64,000 nt of DNA from Desulfovibrio sp. Fe33. Lineage in GTDB: Bacteria; Desulfobacterota; Desulfovibrionia; Desulfovibrionales; Desulfovibrionaceae. Position numbers and translations under genes: made by a program. Numbering within the stretch: the first letter of the stretch is position 1; every line of letters begins with the position of its first letter. The stretch covers positions 186,001-250,000 of the forward strand of contig NZ_JAQKGU010000003.1 of NCBI RefSeq assembly GCF_028532725.1. The letters are read 5' to 3'. Of this stretch, positions 1-10,100 are shown piece after piece. The notes beneath the pieces are model-generated. The model saw only the letters and a program-made list of their open reading frames with translations. It was not told where the DNA came from and did no database searches.

Positions 1-726
1 AAGGAACGCCTGCAGCTTCTCCTTGACCACCGAAGGATGGTCGCCGCGCTGCAGGGAAGAAACGCCCTCAATCATGATCTGCATGAAAAGGACGTCCTCG
101 GCGGACCGTTCCTCAAGCTTGGTGGCCATGGGCAGGAAAACACAGTTTGCCATGATGGCCCCGTAAAAGGTGGTCAGCAGGGCCACGGCCATGGCCGGAC
201 CGATGGATGACGGGTCCGACAGATTAGAGAGCATGTTTACCAAACCGATGAGAGTGCCGATCATGCCAAAAGCCGGGGCCATGGTCCCCATACCCTTGAA
301 AACGGCCTGTCCCTGCCTATGCCGCTGCTTCATGAATTCAAGCTCGATTTCCATGACGGAACGGACAAGCCCCTCGCTGGAACCGTCCACGACAAGCATC
401 ACCCCTTTCTTGAGGAATGCATCGTCGATATTGACCTTTTCCAGAGAAACCAAGCTCTCCTTGCGGGCCTTGTCGGATAGGGACGTAATCAGCTTGATGA
501 TGTCTTGCGGGTCCGAGGACTTGAACATCAACGTCTTCATGCCGACCTTGAAGGCATTGATGACCACACCCATGGGGAACATGACAAAGGTGACGGCGAA
601 AGTACCGCCAATAACGACAACGATAGAGGGAACATCGAGGAATCCCGCCGCGTTGCCACCCATGAAAATTGTCGTGAAGACAAGACCAAAGGCTCCGGCC
701 AGACCGATAAGAGTTGCGATATCCAT
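1..726 (-). CDS. motA: MotA-type flagellar stator / proton channel subunit (partial)
   Basis: The gene runs off the left edge, leaving 242 N-terminal codons with no stop. The protein starts MDIATLIGLAGAFGLVF, an N-terminal membrane helix, followed by a second hydrophobic stretch (FLDVPSIVVVIGGTFAVTFV) typical of MotA/PomA. A later pair of helices contains GTMAPAFGMIGTLIGLVNML and the PAMAVALLTTFYGAIMANCV segment, the conserved TM3-TM4 region of the MotA/TolQ/ExbB family. MotA pairs with MotB to couple ion flow to flagellar rotation at the inner membrane; motB would be expected just outside the window. It follows fapA on the same strand after 3 bp, so the two are almost certainly co-transcribed. 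Confidence 0.93.
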   Translation of the reverse strand, partial: MDIATLIGLAGAFGLVFTTIFMGGNAAGFLDVPSIVVVIGGTFAVTFVMFPMGVVINAFKVGMKTLMFKSSDPQDIIKLITSLSDKARKESLVSLEKVNIDDAFLKKGVMLVVDGSSEGLVRSVMEIELEFMKQRHRQGQAVFKGMGTMAPAFGMIGTLIGLVNMLSNLSDPSSIGPAMAVALLTTFYGAIMANCVFLPMATKLEERSAEDVLFMQIMIEGVSSLQRGDHPSVVKEKLQAFL

Positions 727-729
727 ATG

Positions 730-1851
730 CTATTTCTTCATTTTCCCGGCTGAAGCGCCTATCTTCACTTCGCCGTTGTCGTAGTAGAAAAAAACGTCTT
801 CCAGAAAATCATCCACTCTGTAATAAGCCGAGCCGATGCATATCTCCACGCCCGGCCTGACAACGCCTGGCGCCAGGACCCGGCAATCATCCAGCCGTTC
901 GGTGGCGTAGATTCCGTTCCACAGCTCCACCTTCATATCCTTGAGCAATTCCAGCTCGTTGCGCGCCGACTCCAAACGAGGACCGTACTCGGCCCGAAAT
1001 TCATCACCCCTGTTCAGAGCCTTCTCAAAAAAAGCGATGTCCTCATGCAGGACCTTGATTCGTTGATTATAGCGCTGGTCGGCGTACAGCAGCCCGGGCT
1101 GATAACCCAAAATCAGAGATGTGTCCGTATCCATGCCGCCGCCGAGCTGTCCGCCCACATAGATATAGCTGTAGGCGCAAATGTTCCCGCCGGTGAGCCG
1201 CCCGCCCACCGCCAGGCGTTTTCCCGCGTAGGCGTCGCTGTGCATCAGCGCTCCCTTGACGAATATGTCGCCGCCGGCAAGCAACGTGGCATACTCGCAA
1301 AACGCGAGCCGCATATCCCTGGAAGCCCTGAGCAGAGCCTCCTTGCCGCCCTTGACTCCGCCCCGGCAGACCAGATTTCCACGAGCCGTGACGGTTGCGC
1401 CCTCGATCTGGTCATTAACCCGTACATCGTCAGCCGCCTCAATGGAAAACCCTGTCCGGACCGACCCTTCGACCACCACGCCGCCAACGAAATCGACATT
1501 TCCTGTATGGTAGTCGATGTCGGAATGAACCGTCAGCGGATTGCGGACAAGAATCCGGCCTTCCTTGTAGCAGACATATCCGTCCACGGCCGCGAAAAGC
1601 TTGTCCGGAAACTCTCGCCGTATACCCGTGCCCTTGCCCGCCGGAAACGCTTTTTCTTCGAACACAAAGCGTTCGTCCAGATCACCCCCGGCCTCCTCCA
1701 CAGGAAGCCATTCGGCGACAAGATCCCCGGCGGACACGTTCTTGACGAACTGACGCTCGTGATGATCCACGCTTCCGTCCGCCTGCTCCTCCGGCTTCAA
1801 CTTGGCCGGATCCCAGTCCGGATCGAAGTGGTGCTTCAGGAAAAACGGCAT
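730..1851 (-). CDS. fapA: FapA/DUF342 family polymer-like beta-helix protein
   Basis: A 373-residue protein of the FapA (flagellar assembly protein A, DUF342) family. The central part, roughly residues 120-250, is a run of short glycine/valine-rich turns (GNVDFVGGVVVEGSV, VTARGNLVCRGGVKGG, GGDIFVKGALMHSDAY, KRLAVGGRLTGG) as expected for the right-handed beta-helix of this family. The C-terminal part is helical and charged, probably coiled coil (residues about 265-320). The family is cytoplasmic and often linked to flagellar or polar localisation; the biochemical role is poorly defined. Direct linkage to motA supports a motility role here. Confidence 0.85.
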   Translation of the reverse strand: MPFFLKHHFDPDWDPAKLKPEEQADGSVDHHERQFVKNVSAGDLVAEWLPVEEAGGDLDERFVFEEKAFPAGKGTGIRREFPDKLFAAVDGYVCYKEGRILVRNPLTVHSDIDYHTGNVDFVGGVVVEGSVRTGFSIEAADDVRVNDQIEGATVTARGNLVCRGGVKGGKEALLRASRDMRLAFCEYATLLAGGDIFVKGALMHSDAYAGKRLAVGGRLTGGNICAYSYIYVGGQLGGGMDTDTSLILGYQPGLLYADQRYNQRIKVLHEDIAFFEKALNRGDEFRAEYGPRLESARNELELLKDMKVELWNGIYATERLDDCRVLAPGVVRPGVEICIGSAYYRVDDFLEDVFFYYDNGEVKIGASAGKMKK

Positions 1852-1957
1852 TGCCCCTCTGAAGTTTTTTTATAAAACCGGATACGTCCCGTTGCTGAGC
1901 AGGCCTAGAAAGGCGAAGGCAAAACAACATGTTATAAGCCGATTAAAAAACAGTGAG

Positions 1958-1986
1958 ATCATATTTGATTATCTACTTAGCGTCAA
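1958..1986 (-). promoter_or_regulatory. sigma-70-type promoter for fapA-motA
   Basis: On the minus strand a TTGACG -35 box is followed by exactly 17 bp and a TATGAT -10 box, about 105 bp upstream of the fapA start. It points away from flaG, so the two flagellar units diverge from this gap of about 275 bp. Confidence 0.7.
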
Positions 1987-2042
1987 TAACTAACACTATT
2001 ATCGCCGCGCAAGTTAAATGCAAAATGGGTCGGACGACGCTC

Positions 2043-2069
2043 TAAAGATTCCGATTAATACGCCGATAT
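2043..2069 (+). promoter_or_regulatory. sigma-28 (FliA) flagellar promoter for flaG
   Basis: TAAAGATT, 11 bp, GCCGATAT. This matches the enterobacterial-type FliA consensus TAAAGTTT-N11-GCCGATAA in both boxes with the exact spacing. It lies 57 bp upstream of the flaG start codon. Confidence 0.85.
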
Positions 2070-2126
2070 CGAACGTAAGAGGCAACTCAGGTTGGGATGA
2101 TTCGTGCAACACCAGGGAGGGAGACC

Positions 2127-2516
2127 ATGAATATCCCCGTCATGAATATCGACATGAAGCAGGATTCGCGCTCGGAGAGCGTCGTTCCGGGGCGGGCCGT
2201 GCAAAAGCCGGATGTTCCGGACAGCTCGATTCCGCGCAACGACACGGTCGCGGCACAAGCTAATGCCCAGGGAGACAGGCAGTCGGGAAACCCGACCCGA
2301 GAGGAACTGGATGCCCTGATCGCCGAGGCCGAGGGACATTTGAAGGCGAACAACGTCAAACTCAAGTTCAACGTCCTGGAAAACAACGATACAATCCAGG
2401 TGGAAGTGGTCGACTCCGACGGAAAGACCATCCGCAAGATTCCGGACGATGAATTGATCAAGTTGACCAAGTCGCTGAAGGACCTCGGACAGGGGTTTCT
2501 GGACCGAATGTCCTAG
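2127..2516 (+). CDS. flaG: FlaG family flagellar protein
   Basis: A 129-residue protein starting at MNIPVMNIDMKQDS; this ATG is chosen because AGGGAGG sits 8 bp upstream, while an earlier in-frame ATG has no ribosome site. The N-terminal half is polar and probably disordered. The C-terminal half (LKFNVLENNDTIQVEVVDSDG, then IRKIPDDELIKLTKSLKDL) is the FlaG domain, including the conserved I-R-x-I-P motif. FlaG proteins influence flagellar filament length or accompany flagellin and hook-cap genes. The sigma-28 promoter upstream fits late flagellar expression, and a terminator follows, so it is probably transcribed alone. Confidence 0.88.
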   Translation: MNIPVMNIDMKQDSRSESVVPGRAVQKPDVPDSSIPRNDTVAAQANAQGDRQSGNPTREELDALIAEAEGHLKANNVKLKFNVLENNDTIQVEVVDSDGKTIRKIPDDELIKLTKSLKDLGQGFLDRMS

Positions 2517-2541
2517 CCGGGCTTCCGCACCGCCGAAATCT

Positions 2542-2586
2542 CGCCTCCCGGCCAACCGGCCGGAGGCGGTTTGGGCGTTGCTTTTT
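2542..2586 (+). terminator. probable terminator after flaG
   Basis: A GC-rich hairpin (CGCCTCC...GGAGGCG with additional CGGCC/GGCCG pairing) starts about 25 bp after the flaG stop. The T-run comes a dozen bases after the stem, so it is a weaker match to a rho-independent terminator. Confidence 0.5.
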
Positions 2587-2652
2587 CATGAACTTGCCAA
2601 CACATCAGGCCTTGGGCATAAATAAAGGATAAAGCCTAACTTCGGAGGCCTC

Positions 2653-2952
2653 ATGTCGGATATCAGTATTTCCACGGAAACGGTGCAGAGCGCCGCCTGG
2701 GACAATCAGAGCCAAGGCCCGGAGTCCATCCGGGATTACCACGACGAAATAGCATCTGGCATGGATGCATCCGAGGCCACTCACAACCGCGAACAGGCCG
2801 TTGCGGGCCTGGAGGTCGCCTCCCGCACCGAAGACTATCTCGGAACCGGCCCGGACTTCAGCTCAACGGGAACGGATATTGATATCCAACAGGCCGTGCA
2901 CGCGGCAGCGGCCGATACCGGCATCGGAACCATCACCGATAAAATAGCCTGA
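2653..2952 (+). CDS. small acidic hypothetical protein
   Basis: A 99-residue protein with a good Shine-Dalgarno (CGGAGG) before its ATG. It is acidic, alanine-, serine- and threonine-rich, without a signal peptide, membrane helix or cysteine. I do not recognise a family. It stands alone between the flaG terminator and a dispersed repeat. The start and codon usage look genuine, but no function can be assigned from sequence. Confidence 0.6.
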   Translation: MSDISISTETVQSAAWDNQSQGPESIRDYHDEIASGMDASEATHNREQAVAGLEVASRTEDYLGTGPDFSSTGTDIDIQQAVHAAAADTGIGTITDKIA

Positions 2953-2969
2953 CCAACCATTCCCAAACA

Positions 2970-3144
2970 AAAGGGAACTCCCCTTTAATTCCCTGAAGAG
3001 GAAAATCAGGGATTGAAAGCCGCTTCGCGGCAATAGTCGGGTGATTTCGCCTCCGGCGGGCAAGGGCTCGCACCCTTGCATCCCTGTAAGCGCCTTCGAC
3101 GCAGACTTTTTCGTTCCGCTGAGCTTTGCCACATAAGTGGGGAG
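2970..3144 (+). repeat. dispersed structured intergenic repeat, copy 1
   Basis: About 175 bp that recurs at 19251-19428 (same strand) and 34084-34255 (opposite strand). It holds three inverted repeats in a fixed order: GCCGCTTCGCGGC, a GGGCAAGGG...CCCTTGC hairpin, and a GCGCCTTCG-type hairpin followed by a T-run, then a moderately conserved tail ending in GTGGGGAG. All copies are intergenic. Confidence 0.85.
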
Positions 3145-3187
3145 TAAAAAAAGAAAGGCCCCGACCATTGCGGTCGGGACCTTTTTT
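3145..3187 (-). terminator. terminator downstream of PEP synthase
   Basis: GGTCCCGACCGCAATGGTCGGGGCC on alternating arms, followed on the minus strand by a long T-rich run. There is also a T-run on the plus strand, so it may work in both directions. Confidence 0.85.
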
Positions 3188-3206
3188 ATTGCGATTCCAG
3201 CAGTTG

Positions 3207-6200
3207 CTACCACTGCTTCTTGCGCTGCATCTCAAGGGCGGCTTCCTGCTCTTCGAAGGAGGCGAAACCGGCATGATGCAAAGCGTCCTCAACAGTGTTG
3301 CTCCAATCCCAGCTGGCGTAGATGACCGGCTTGTGGAAGGTGGAACGGAACTGCTCCATTTCCTGCCGATAGAACTCTTCCTTCGGAGTCTCCATGTGAT
3401 CGCGAAGCTGCTCGCTGAACCTGTCGAGCTCGCCTTCGTACCATTCCATGAAGTCCTCGGGAGATTTGTATTTCTTGAGGATATGGCCGTAGCTGTTCTC
3501 CTCAAGGAGGTGTTGCAGTTTGACCATGTGCTGCTTCTTGAGCCAAGTGCCCAGATCGCGAGTCTTGATGTTCTCGGCCTCGACCGCCGCAATGTCATGC
3601 TTGGTCTGATGGTAGGTGTCGGGCACGACCGAAGCGGAAACGATGCCCGCGATGGTCACGAGACCGCGCAGGATGACGCTGTTGGATACGCCCTGGCCGC
3701 AGAAACCGACCTTCTTGCAGACCTTCTGTCCCGCAAAGATGGCGGACAGAATGGCCCAGATCACGGCCGGGTCTTCTTCATCATAGATGTGCTGGAGGCT
3801 GGCGTTGTCGCGGTCCGTGGCCAGAACCATCTGGGTCATGTCGTTGGAACCGATGGAGAATCCGTCCACTTCCTTGAGGAATTCCTTGCACAGCACCGCG
3901 TTGCTCGGAATCTCGGCCATGAGGATGACCTTCAGGCCGTCCTTGCCGGATTCCAGGTTGTGAACCTGCTTGAGGTAACGCTTCATGGAGCGTGCCTCTT
4001 CCAGGGTGCGGACGAAGGGGAACATGATGGACAGGTTGGTGCCGCCGTAGATGCCGCGCGCCAGCTTGAAGGCTTCAAGCTCCCAATCGTGGATGTTCCG
4101 GGAAACGCCCCGGTAGCCAATCATGGGGTTGTCTTCATGCGCTTCGAACAATAAGCCGCCGAGCAGGTTGCGATACTCGTTGGACTTGAAGTCGGTGGTC
4201 CGGTAGACGATGTTGCTGCCGTAGAAGGCCATGGCGAACAAGGCCAAGCCCTGAGCCAGGGTCTGAATGTAGTTTTCCTTGCCGGTGGTGTATCCGCGAG
4301 ATTCCAACAGCCTGCGGATGCGGTCAGGCAGGGTCGCCACCTCGTCCATCTCGGACTTCAACCCCATCTTGAGGGCCACTTCCTCGCGCAGACGGATGAT
4401 CTTGTCGATGTAGGCCATGAAATCCGGGTCGTCCTTGAGACGAACCACGTATTCGGCCACGGTCTTCTCGTGCTGCTGCCGGATTTTCCACGCTTCGGTG
4501 CGAACCGTCGGAGTGGGTTCAAGCATGTCGTGATAGCCGAGAACGACGGCCACGTGGGCCTCGGGGTCGATGGAAGTCTTGAGGACATCCAGCCGCTCGG
4601 TGGCGTGGGAGATATGCTCGTCGAGCTTGTGATCCATTTCGCGGAGACGGCGGTGCATGGCGAGCACCTCGTCAGTGCTCCGGGCGCCCTCCTGCTCGGC
4701 CAGGGCCTCCATCTGACGGGTCAAGCCGGTAATCAGGCCGACATACTCGCGCAGCTTAAGCGGCATGGTAATCAGACCGGAATCGAGCTGCTCCTTCATG
4801 ACTTTGGTCAGATGGTGGTCCATCTCCTGAAGCTTCTCTTCCACCAGGTCGTTCAGGGTGTCCTTGTCGTAGGCTTCGAGAGCCATGGGATGGACGCCGA
4901 TATTGCCGAGCATGAACTCGGCGCGCAGCAGACCGATTTCGAAATCGGGCACCCGGCGCAGGCGGGACAGGAACAGGGCCTGGCCCACATCGGCCAAAAT
5001 CAGACCGACCTTGGTCTTGGTGGCGGGCAGTTCGCCCACGTTGATCTCGCCGCCGACTTCGACCAAAGGCAGTTCGCCCCGGTAGACCTTGCCGCGAGAA
5101 CCGTCAACGGTGACCTGCTGCCCTTCCAGAGAGCGCAGAGCCTCAAGACGCTGGATGCCGATAATGGCCGGAATGCCCAGCTCGCGGGAGGTGATTGCCG
5201 CATGGCTGGTGTCGCCGCCCACGTCGGCCAGAATGGCGGAAGCGATACGCATACCGGGGACCATGTCCGGGTCGGTACGGTCGGCGGCCAGGATGTCGCC
5301 CTTGTTGATCTTGTTCAGTTCCAGGGCGGAACGGAGGTACTTGACCGTACCCTGTCCGGCACCGCGGGATGCACCGTTGCCTTCGAGAATGACCTCGGCC
5401 GAATCGACGGCCTTCTTGTCCACTTCGAGACGGCGCATAAAAATGGTGTTGGGATGCTGCTCGAAATCCTCGTTCCAACGAGTCTCGGGCCGGGCCTGAA
5501 CGAACCAGAGGCGATCGGTCTTGTCGATGCAGAACTCGGTGTCCATGATCATGCCGCCGTAAGCCCTGGAAATGTTGCGCACTCCCTCGGCCACGGTCTC
5601 GGCCTGAGCGATGGACAACGCCCAGCGGAAGACCTCGTTGTCGGGAACCTTGACCACATGGGTGCCGCTGCCGTCTTCCTTGTAGACGATTTTCCGCTCC
5701 TTGCAGCCCATGTACCGGATGACCACTTCGCGGCCGCCCTCGCGCTGGAAGACGTAAAACTTGTCGGGGGTGACCATCCCGCCGACCACCGCCTCGCCAA
5801 GGCCGTAGCTGGCGTCGATGGAAACCAGGTCGTTGCGGTCCGTACCCCGGCAGCCGGTGGCCGTATCCGCGCTGAATGCCGTTCCGGAAATCACCGGGTT
5901 AATCATCCGCATGATGCACACGGACAAGGAGGTGTGCTCAATGGCCCACTCCTTCTTGGCGTTTTCGGCGATGGAATCGTCGCCGGTCTTCTCGGCCTTG
6001 GTGATGGCGTCGAGAATGGCTTCGCGGCGATAGGTCATGGAGCGCAGGTTATAGGCCGAAGCGCAATCCCAATGGTACGCCTCGAGGCACTCTTCCGCGC
6101 CCACTATATTAAGGTATGTATCCTGAAGTCCGGCGAACGCCTTCTTGCGGCTGTCCTCGCCCGCCGCCGAGGAGCGCACGGCCACGGGAACATCGTCCAG

Positions 6201-6797
6201 ACCGGCTTCCTTGCAGATGGACTGGTAGGCGGCCTTGACTTCCTTGCCGATCTCTTCGGGCATCTCAACAGACAGGATGGCCGACTGCACGAGGACCGAG
6301 CGCATACGCAATTGGTCGATACCCTCGGGAGAAGTGGCGAAGCCTTCGACAACGTTGTTGATGAAGGTACGCAGACGGATGGGAGTGCCGGACTGCTTCT
6401 TGGATTCCTCGCGAATCTTCTTGCCTACCAGGCGGACGAACTGCTGAAGATAGTCGGAATCCTCGTTAACCGCGTCGGAATTCCAATCGATCTTGTTGTA
6501 TTCCTTGTCCACCGTCGACCGGACGACCGCGGCGTTGACCTTGGTTTCGTCCAGAAGGATATGGAAGGCGTTCGAGGAGATGGCCCGGAATTCCGGAGCC
6601 CGAATGCCGGGCACCTGGCTGATGATGGCCGTGTTGTAGTTCTTGCCGCCGACCAGCAGTTCGGCGTCTTCGCCGATCTTCTTGATCTCGGCACCATTAA
6701 GAACGAGCTTCTGCTTGAGGCTCTCCACTTTGGCATCGACCTTTTTAATTTTGGCCGCCGGTGCGTTTTCTGTTGCGTCATTCTTGGCTTTGGCCAT
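3207..6797 (-). CDS. ppsA: long-form phosphoenolpyruvate synthase (PEP/pyruvate-binding domain protein)
   Basis: Converts pyruvate plus ATP to PEP for gluconeogenesis. At 1196 residues it is about 400 longer than the classic enzyme, a form I associate with Desulfovibrio. The N-terminal ATP-grasp domain spans roughly residues 120-430 (PVAVRSSAAGEDSRKKAFAGLQ). The swivelling phosphohistidine domain carries GGDTSHAAITSRELGIPAI with catalytic His532. A helical, charged insert lies at about 640-790. The C-terminal PEP-binding barrel has GFSIGSNDMTQM and the GFCGQGVS motif with its proton-donor cysteine. The start is supported by AGGAGG. It is monocistronic between two terminators; a PdhR-like palindrome and a promoter lie upstream. 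Confidence 0.9.
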   Translation of the reverse strand: MAKAKNDATENAPAAKIKKVDAKVESLKQKLVLNGAEIKKIGEDAELLVGGKNYNTAIISQVPGIRAPEFRAISSNAFHILLDETKVNAAVVRSTVDKEYNKIDWNSDAVNEDSDYLQQFVRLVGKKIREESKKQSGTPIRLRTFINNVVEGFATSPEGIDQLRMRSVLVQSAILSVEMPEEIGKEVKAAYQSICKEAGLDDVPVAVRSSAAGEDSRKKAFAGLQDTYLNIVGAEECLEAYHWDCASAYNLRSMTYRREAILDAITKAEKTGDDSIAENAKKEWAIEHTSLSVCIMRMINPVISGTAFSADTATGCRGTDRNDLVSIDASYGLGEAVVGGMVTPDKFYVFQREGGREVVIRYMGCKERKIVYKEDGSGTHVVKVPDNEVFRWALSIAQAETVAEGVRNISRAYGGMIMDTEFCIDKTDRLWFVQARPETRWNEDFEQHPNTIFMRRLEVDKKAVDSAEVILEGNGASRGAGQGTVKYLRSALELNKINKGDILAADRTDPDMVPGMRIASAILADVGGDTSHAAITSRELGIPAIIGIQRLEALRSLEGQQVTVDGSRGKVYRGELPLVEVGGEINVGELPATKTKVGLILADVGQALFLSRLRRVPDFEIGLLRAEFMLGNIGVHPMALEAYDKDTLNDLVEEKLQEMDHHLTKVMKEQLDSGLITMPLKLREYVGLITGLTRQMEALAEQEGARSTDEVLAMHRRLREMDHKLDEHISHATERLDVLKTSIDPEAHVAVVLGYHDMLEPTPTVRTEAWKIRQQHEKTVAEYVVRLKDDPDFMAYIDKIIRLREEVALKMGLKSEMDEVATLPDRIRRLLESRGYTTGKENYIQTLAQGLALFAMAFYGSNIVYRTTDFKSNEYRNLLGGLLFEAHEDNPMIGYRGVSRNIHDWELEAFKLARGIYGGTNLSIMFPFVRTLEEARSMKRYLKQVHNLESGKDGLKVILMAEIPSNAVLCKEFLKEVDGFSIGSNDMTQMVLATDRDNASLQHIYDEEDPAVIWAILSAIFAGQKVCKKVGFCGQGVSNSVILRGLVTIAGIVSASVVPDTYHQTKHDIAAVEAENIKTRDLGTWLKKQHMVKLQHLLEENSYGHILKKYKSPEDFMEWYEGELDRFSEQLRDHMETPKEEFYRQEMEQFRSTFHKPVIYASWDWSNTVEDALHHAGFASFEEQEAALEMQRKKQW

Positions 6798-6930
6798 CTC
6801 TTCCTCCTGGTATTACCGTGCGGATCGGACGGAATCTCAACCTGTTCCATCCCCCAAGTTCACGGCGCTCTCATTTTTGAATCATCAAAAAAGAACAATC
6901 AAAACCTGAGTTTCGAATTCCCGCTTACGG

Positions 6931-6958
6931 GTTATAATCGGCTTCGTCAACGAAACAA
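6931..6958 (-). promoter_or_regulatory. candidate promoter of the PEP synthase gene
   Basis: On the minus strand TTGTTT, 16 bp, TATAAC, about 130 bp upstream of the start. The 361-bp gap between PEP synthase and pyc holds this promoter, the adjacent palindrome and the pyc terminator, and no gene. Confidence 0.5.
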
Positions 6959-6972
6959 TTGGTCCGACCAAT
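6958..6972. promoter_or_regulatory. GntR-family (PdhR/LldR-like) operator candidate
   Basis: A perfect 15-bp palindrome ATTGGTCCGACCAAT abutting the -35 box of the PEP synthase promoter. The PdhR box of E. coli is ATTGGTnnnACCAAT and the related LldR/FadR-type sites share TGGTnnnACCA. The pyruvate-related target gene makes a pyruvate- or lactate-responsive GntR regulator a reasonable inference; the regulator is not in this window. Confidence 0.6.
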
Positions 6973-7043
6973 GTACCAAAATACCAACTAAAAGCGTCGT
7001 AAATTTGTCACAAACGAATTGCCGGGGAATTATACTTTCCCCG

Positions 7044-7083
7044 AAAAACAAAGGCCAACACGCCATTGCGGCGCGTCGGCCCT
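7044..7083 (-). terminator. terminator downstream of pyruvate carboxylase
   Basis: On the minus strand GGCCGACGCGCC, a short loop, a near-complementary arm ending GGCC, then TTTGTTTTT. It lies about 75 bp past the pyc stop. Confidence 0.8.
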
Positions 7084-7158
7084 TATATTCATCAGTCGCC
7101 CTTTCCGCCGCATGGCGAATGGACATTTCAGACCAATTTCAGGGGTCTGATTATTTTT

Positions 7159-10100
7159 TTACAATTTCTGACCGCAATTAGGACAGAAGTTGTAATCCTC
7201 CATGGGAACGTCGACCTTGCAGGTGGGACAAGTACCCGCCTCGGGTCCGAGCTCCACGAGCAGCTCCCCTTCCACGACCGGGACCATCTTCTTGTCCTCT
7301 GTGTAGTTGGCGGACTTGATGACCCGGCGGACCATGCCGGCTACCGGAGCCAGCACCGCCTTCTCCTGCTTCATGATGGAGATGTTGAGCAGCTCCTCGC
7401 CTGCCTTGACGCGATCGCCGGGGCGAACATGAGTAACCCACAGATCGCCGTTGCTGGGCGACCCCACCTGGAGGACGTTGGACGGATCAGCCATCTCGAT
7501 GGCGTCCTTGGCCCCGACTTCAGCTTCGGCGACCTTGACCTGATGGCTCATGATCTCGGAGTCGAGCACGTAACGCACCACGGTCATGCCGTTTTCGTCC
7601 GGCTCGGAGATGTCCAGGATGCGCATGATGTGCGGCTTCTTGCAATTGCCCTGGAACTCCAGGACTTCGCCCTTCTCCAGCCCCTCGAACCAGATGTCCA
7701 CGGGCAGGTTGTTGACGTTGCCGAACTTCTCGCAGAAGTCGATGGTCTTGATGGCGTCGCCCGGATGGTTGAGGTACATGATGAACTCTTCCTCGGTAGG
7801 CTGACGATGCAGTCTCGACCGCAACGCCTTCTTTTCGGCCGCGAGATCCACATCCTGAAGAGTGGTCAGCGGCGAAGCCTCGGTGCGCTCCTTGACCGCC
7901 GTTTCCCAGCCGGAACCGAAAGCGGACTGATAGACCCAATCGGCCGGGAAGCCCAGCGGCAGCTTGCCGAACTTGCCGAGCAGCAGGTTGCGGAAAGCGT
8001 CGTTGGAGTCACGATACAGGTCGAGGCGCGCTTCGCGTTCGAGATCGGTCAACTCGGACTCGCCGCACAGGGTGACGATATCCAGGATATTCAGCAACCG
8101 CCGCACTTCCCGTTCGCCGCCGCGCTTGAACGCGCCGGTCACGGCAAGGAACGCGGTATTCCAGGTAATCTGGGAGCCAGGCGTGACGTCATGGTAACGG
8201 ACCACCTTCCGTGTCCCTTCCAGGAACTTGAGCATGTAGGGCAAGAGCTTGATGTAGCCCTGCTTGAGCGCCCCCTCCTGAGAAGAGGAAGTCGCGCCGC
8301 CGGGCATTCCATGGCGGACCACATCGTGGTCGATACCCTGGAAGTACGGCGCGGTGTAGCGGTCGTAGTACGGCATGATCTGCTTAAGGCGGAAATTGGT
8401 GGCCCGGATCATGTCCTTGTCGAGGTGGGTCTTCAGGCCCATCTCATCCTCGATGTACGCAGCCGTGGACAGGACTTCGCCCTGGCCGTACCAGCGGACG
8501 CTCGCGCCGATGGCGACATCCACGATATGCGCTCCGGCCTTGGCGGCCGCGCCCATGGTCGGGACGAACAGGCCGTCGGTGTAATGCCGGTGGCTGTGGA
8601 TGACCAGTTCGGGGTATTTCTTGGTGATAGAGGTAATGAGCTCGCGCATGAACCGGGGCGGGCAGACGCCGCCCATGTCCTTCAGACCGAGAATAATCAT
8701 CTTCTCCGCCTGCTTCCGGGTGACGCCGGCGGCCTCGGAGCACATACGAATGATCTCGTCGGTCACGGTCATGTAGCGTTCCACGTCGAAACCCTTGGCC
8801 CAGGACAGGGAGATGGCGGGCTCGAAGATGTTGCGCTTCGAGGCCATGGCGACTTCGGCGAAGGGCCGCATGTTGTCGACATGGTTAAGGAAGTCGAAGC
8901 AGCGGATGATCTCGTAATGCTCGTTGATCATCTCGCCGGTCAGACGCATGACATTCTTGGGCTGCGGCTTGTAGCCCAGGATGTTGGTGGACCGAATGAG
9001 AATTTGTTTAAGGGTATTGGGCGCGAACTTGTTCCACTCGGCCGCTTCCGTGAACGGATAGGTCATGTTGGCGAGCATGGCCACATGGAAATGCGCGCCG
9101 CCGCCGTTCTCCAGGGAGAAGAAGCCGCACTGGTCGAGAGACGGTCCGATGATGCGATCCTCGGCCAGACGGAACCTGTTGCCGCTGTTGGACTGGGTAA
9201 TGTCGCGGGTCGTGGTGTCCGTCATGTGGATGATCCCGGCCTCGCGATCGGTACGCAGGGTATCCAGAATGGCGTCGCGATCCATCTTGCGCGAAAAACG
9301 CGGCTCGAACCAGGAGGATACTTCAGGCGGTTCGGCCAGATGGAAGCGCCCCACCCGCCTGTCGTCGCGACCACGGTACTCGCCGAGCTGGACATACTTG
9401 TTGTGGCCCAGGGCGGAGATTTCGGCCACCAGCTTCGTCAAACGCAGGGAATCCGGCTCACGGTCGGAGTAATCCATCAGTTCGGCATAATTCTGGCGGA
9501 CGAAATTGGTATCGTAATCGGCTTCAATGAACTTCTTGTGATCGACGATCTTGCGGTGGAAAGGAATGGTCGTCTTGACGCCGCCGATCATGTACTCGCG
9601 CAAGGCGCGGTTCATGAGGGCCACGACCTTCTTCCAGGTGTTGCCGTAGGCGATGAGCAGGGAGGCCGCCGAATCGTAGTTGGACGGGAAGCGATAGCCG
9701 TCGCCCACGCAGGAGTCGATGCGGATGCCCTGGCCGCCGGGGGACACGTAGCGGGTAATGCGCCCGGAGTTCGGCTCAAAATGTTTCTGCGGGTCCTCAC
9801 AGTTGATGCGGCACTGCATGGCCCATTGGAACGGCTTGGTATTTTCCTCGCTCAGACGCAACTTGGCGCCGAAGGCGATGGCGATCTGCTCCTCGACCAG
9901 GTCGATGCCGTAGCGGCATTCGGTGATGCCGTGCTCCACCTGAAGCCGGGTGTTGACCTCAATGAGGTACGGCACGCCTTCGCTGTCCACCAGGAACTCG
10001 ACGGTGGCCAAGGAGTAGTACCCCACAGCCGAGACGAGCCTGCGTGCGTACTCCTTGAGTTGCGCCCGCAACTCGGGAGTGAACGTGGGCCAGGGAGACG

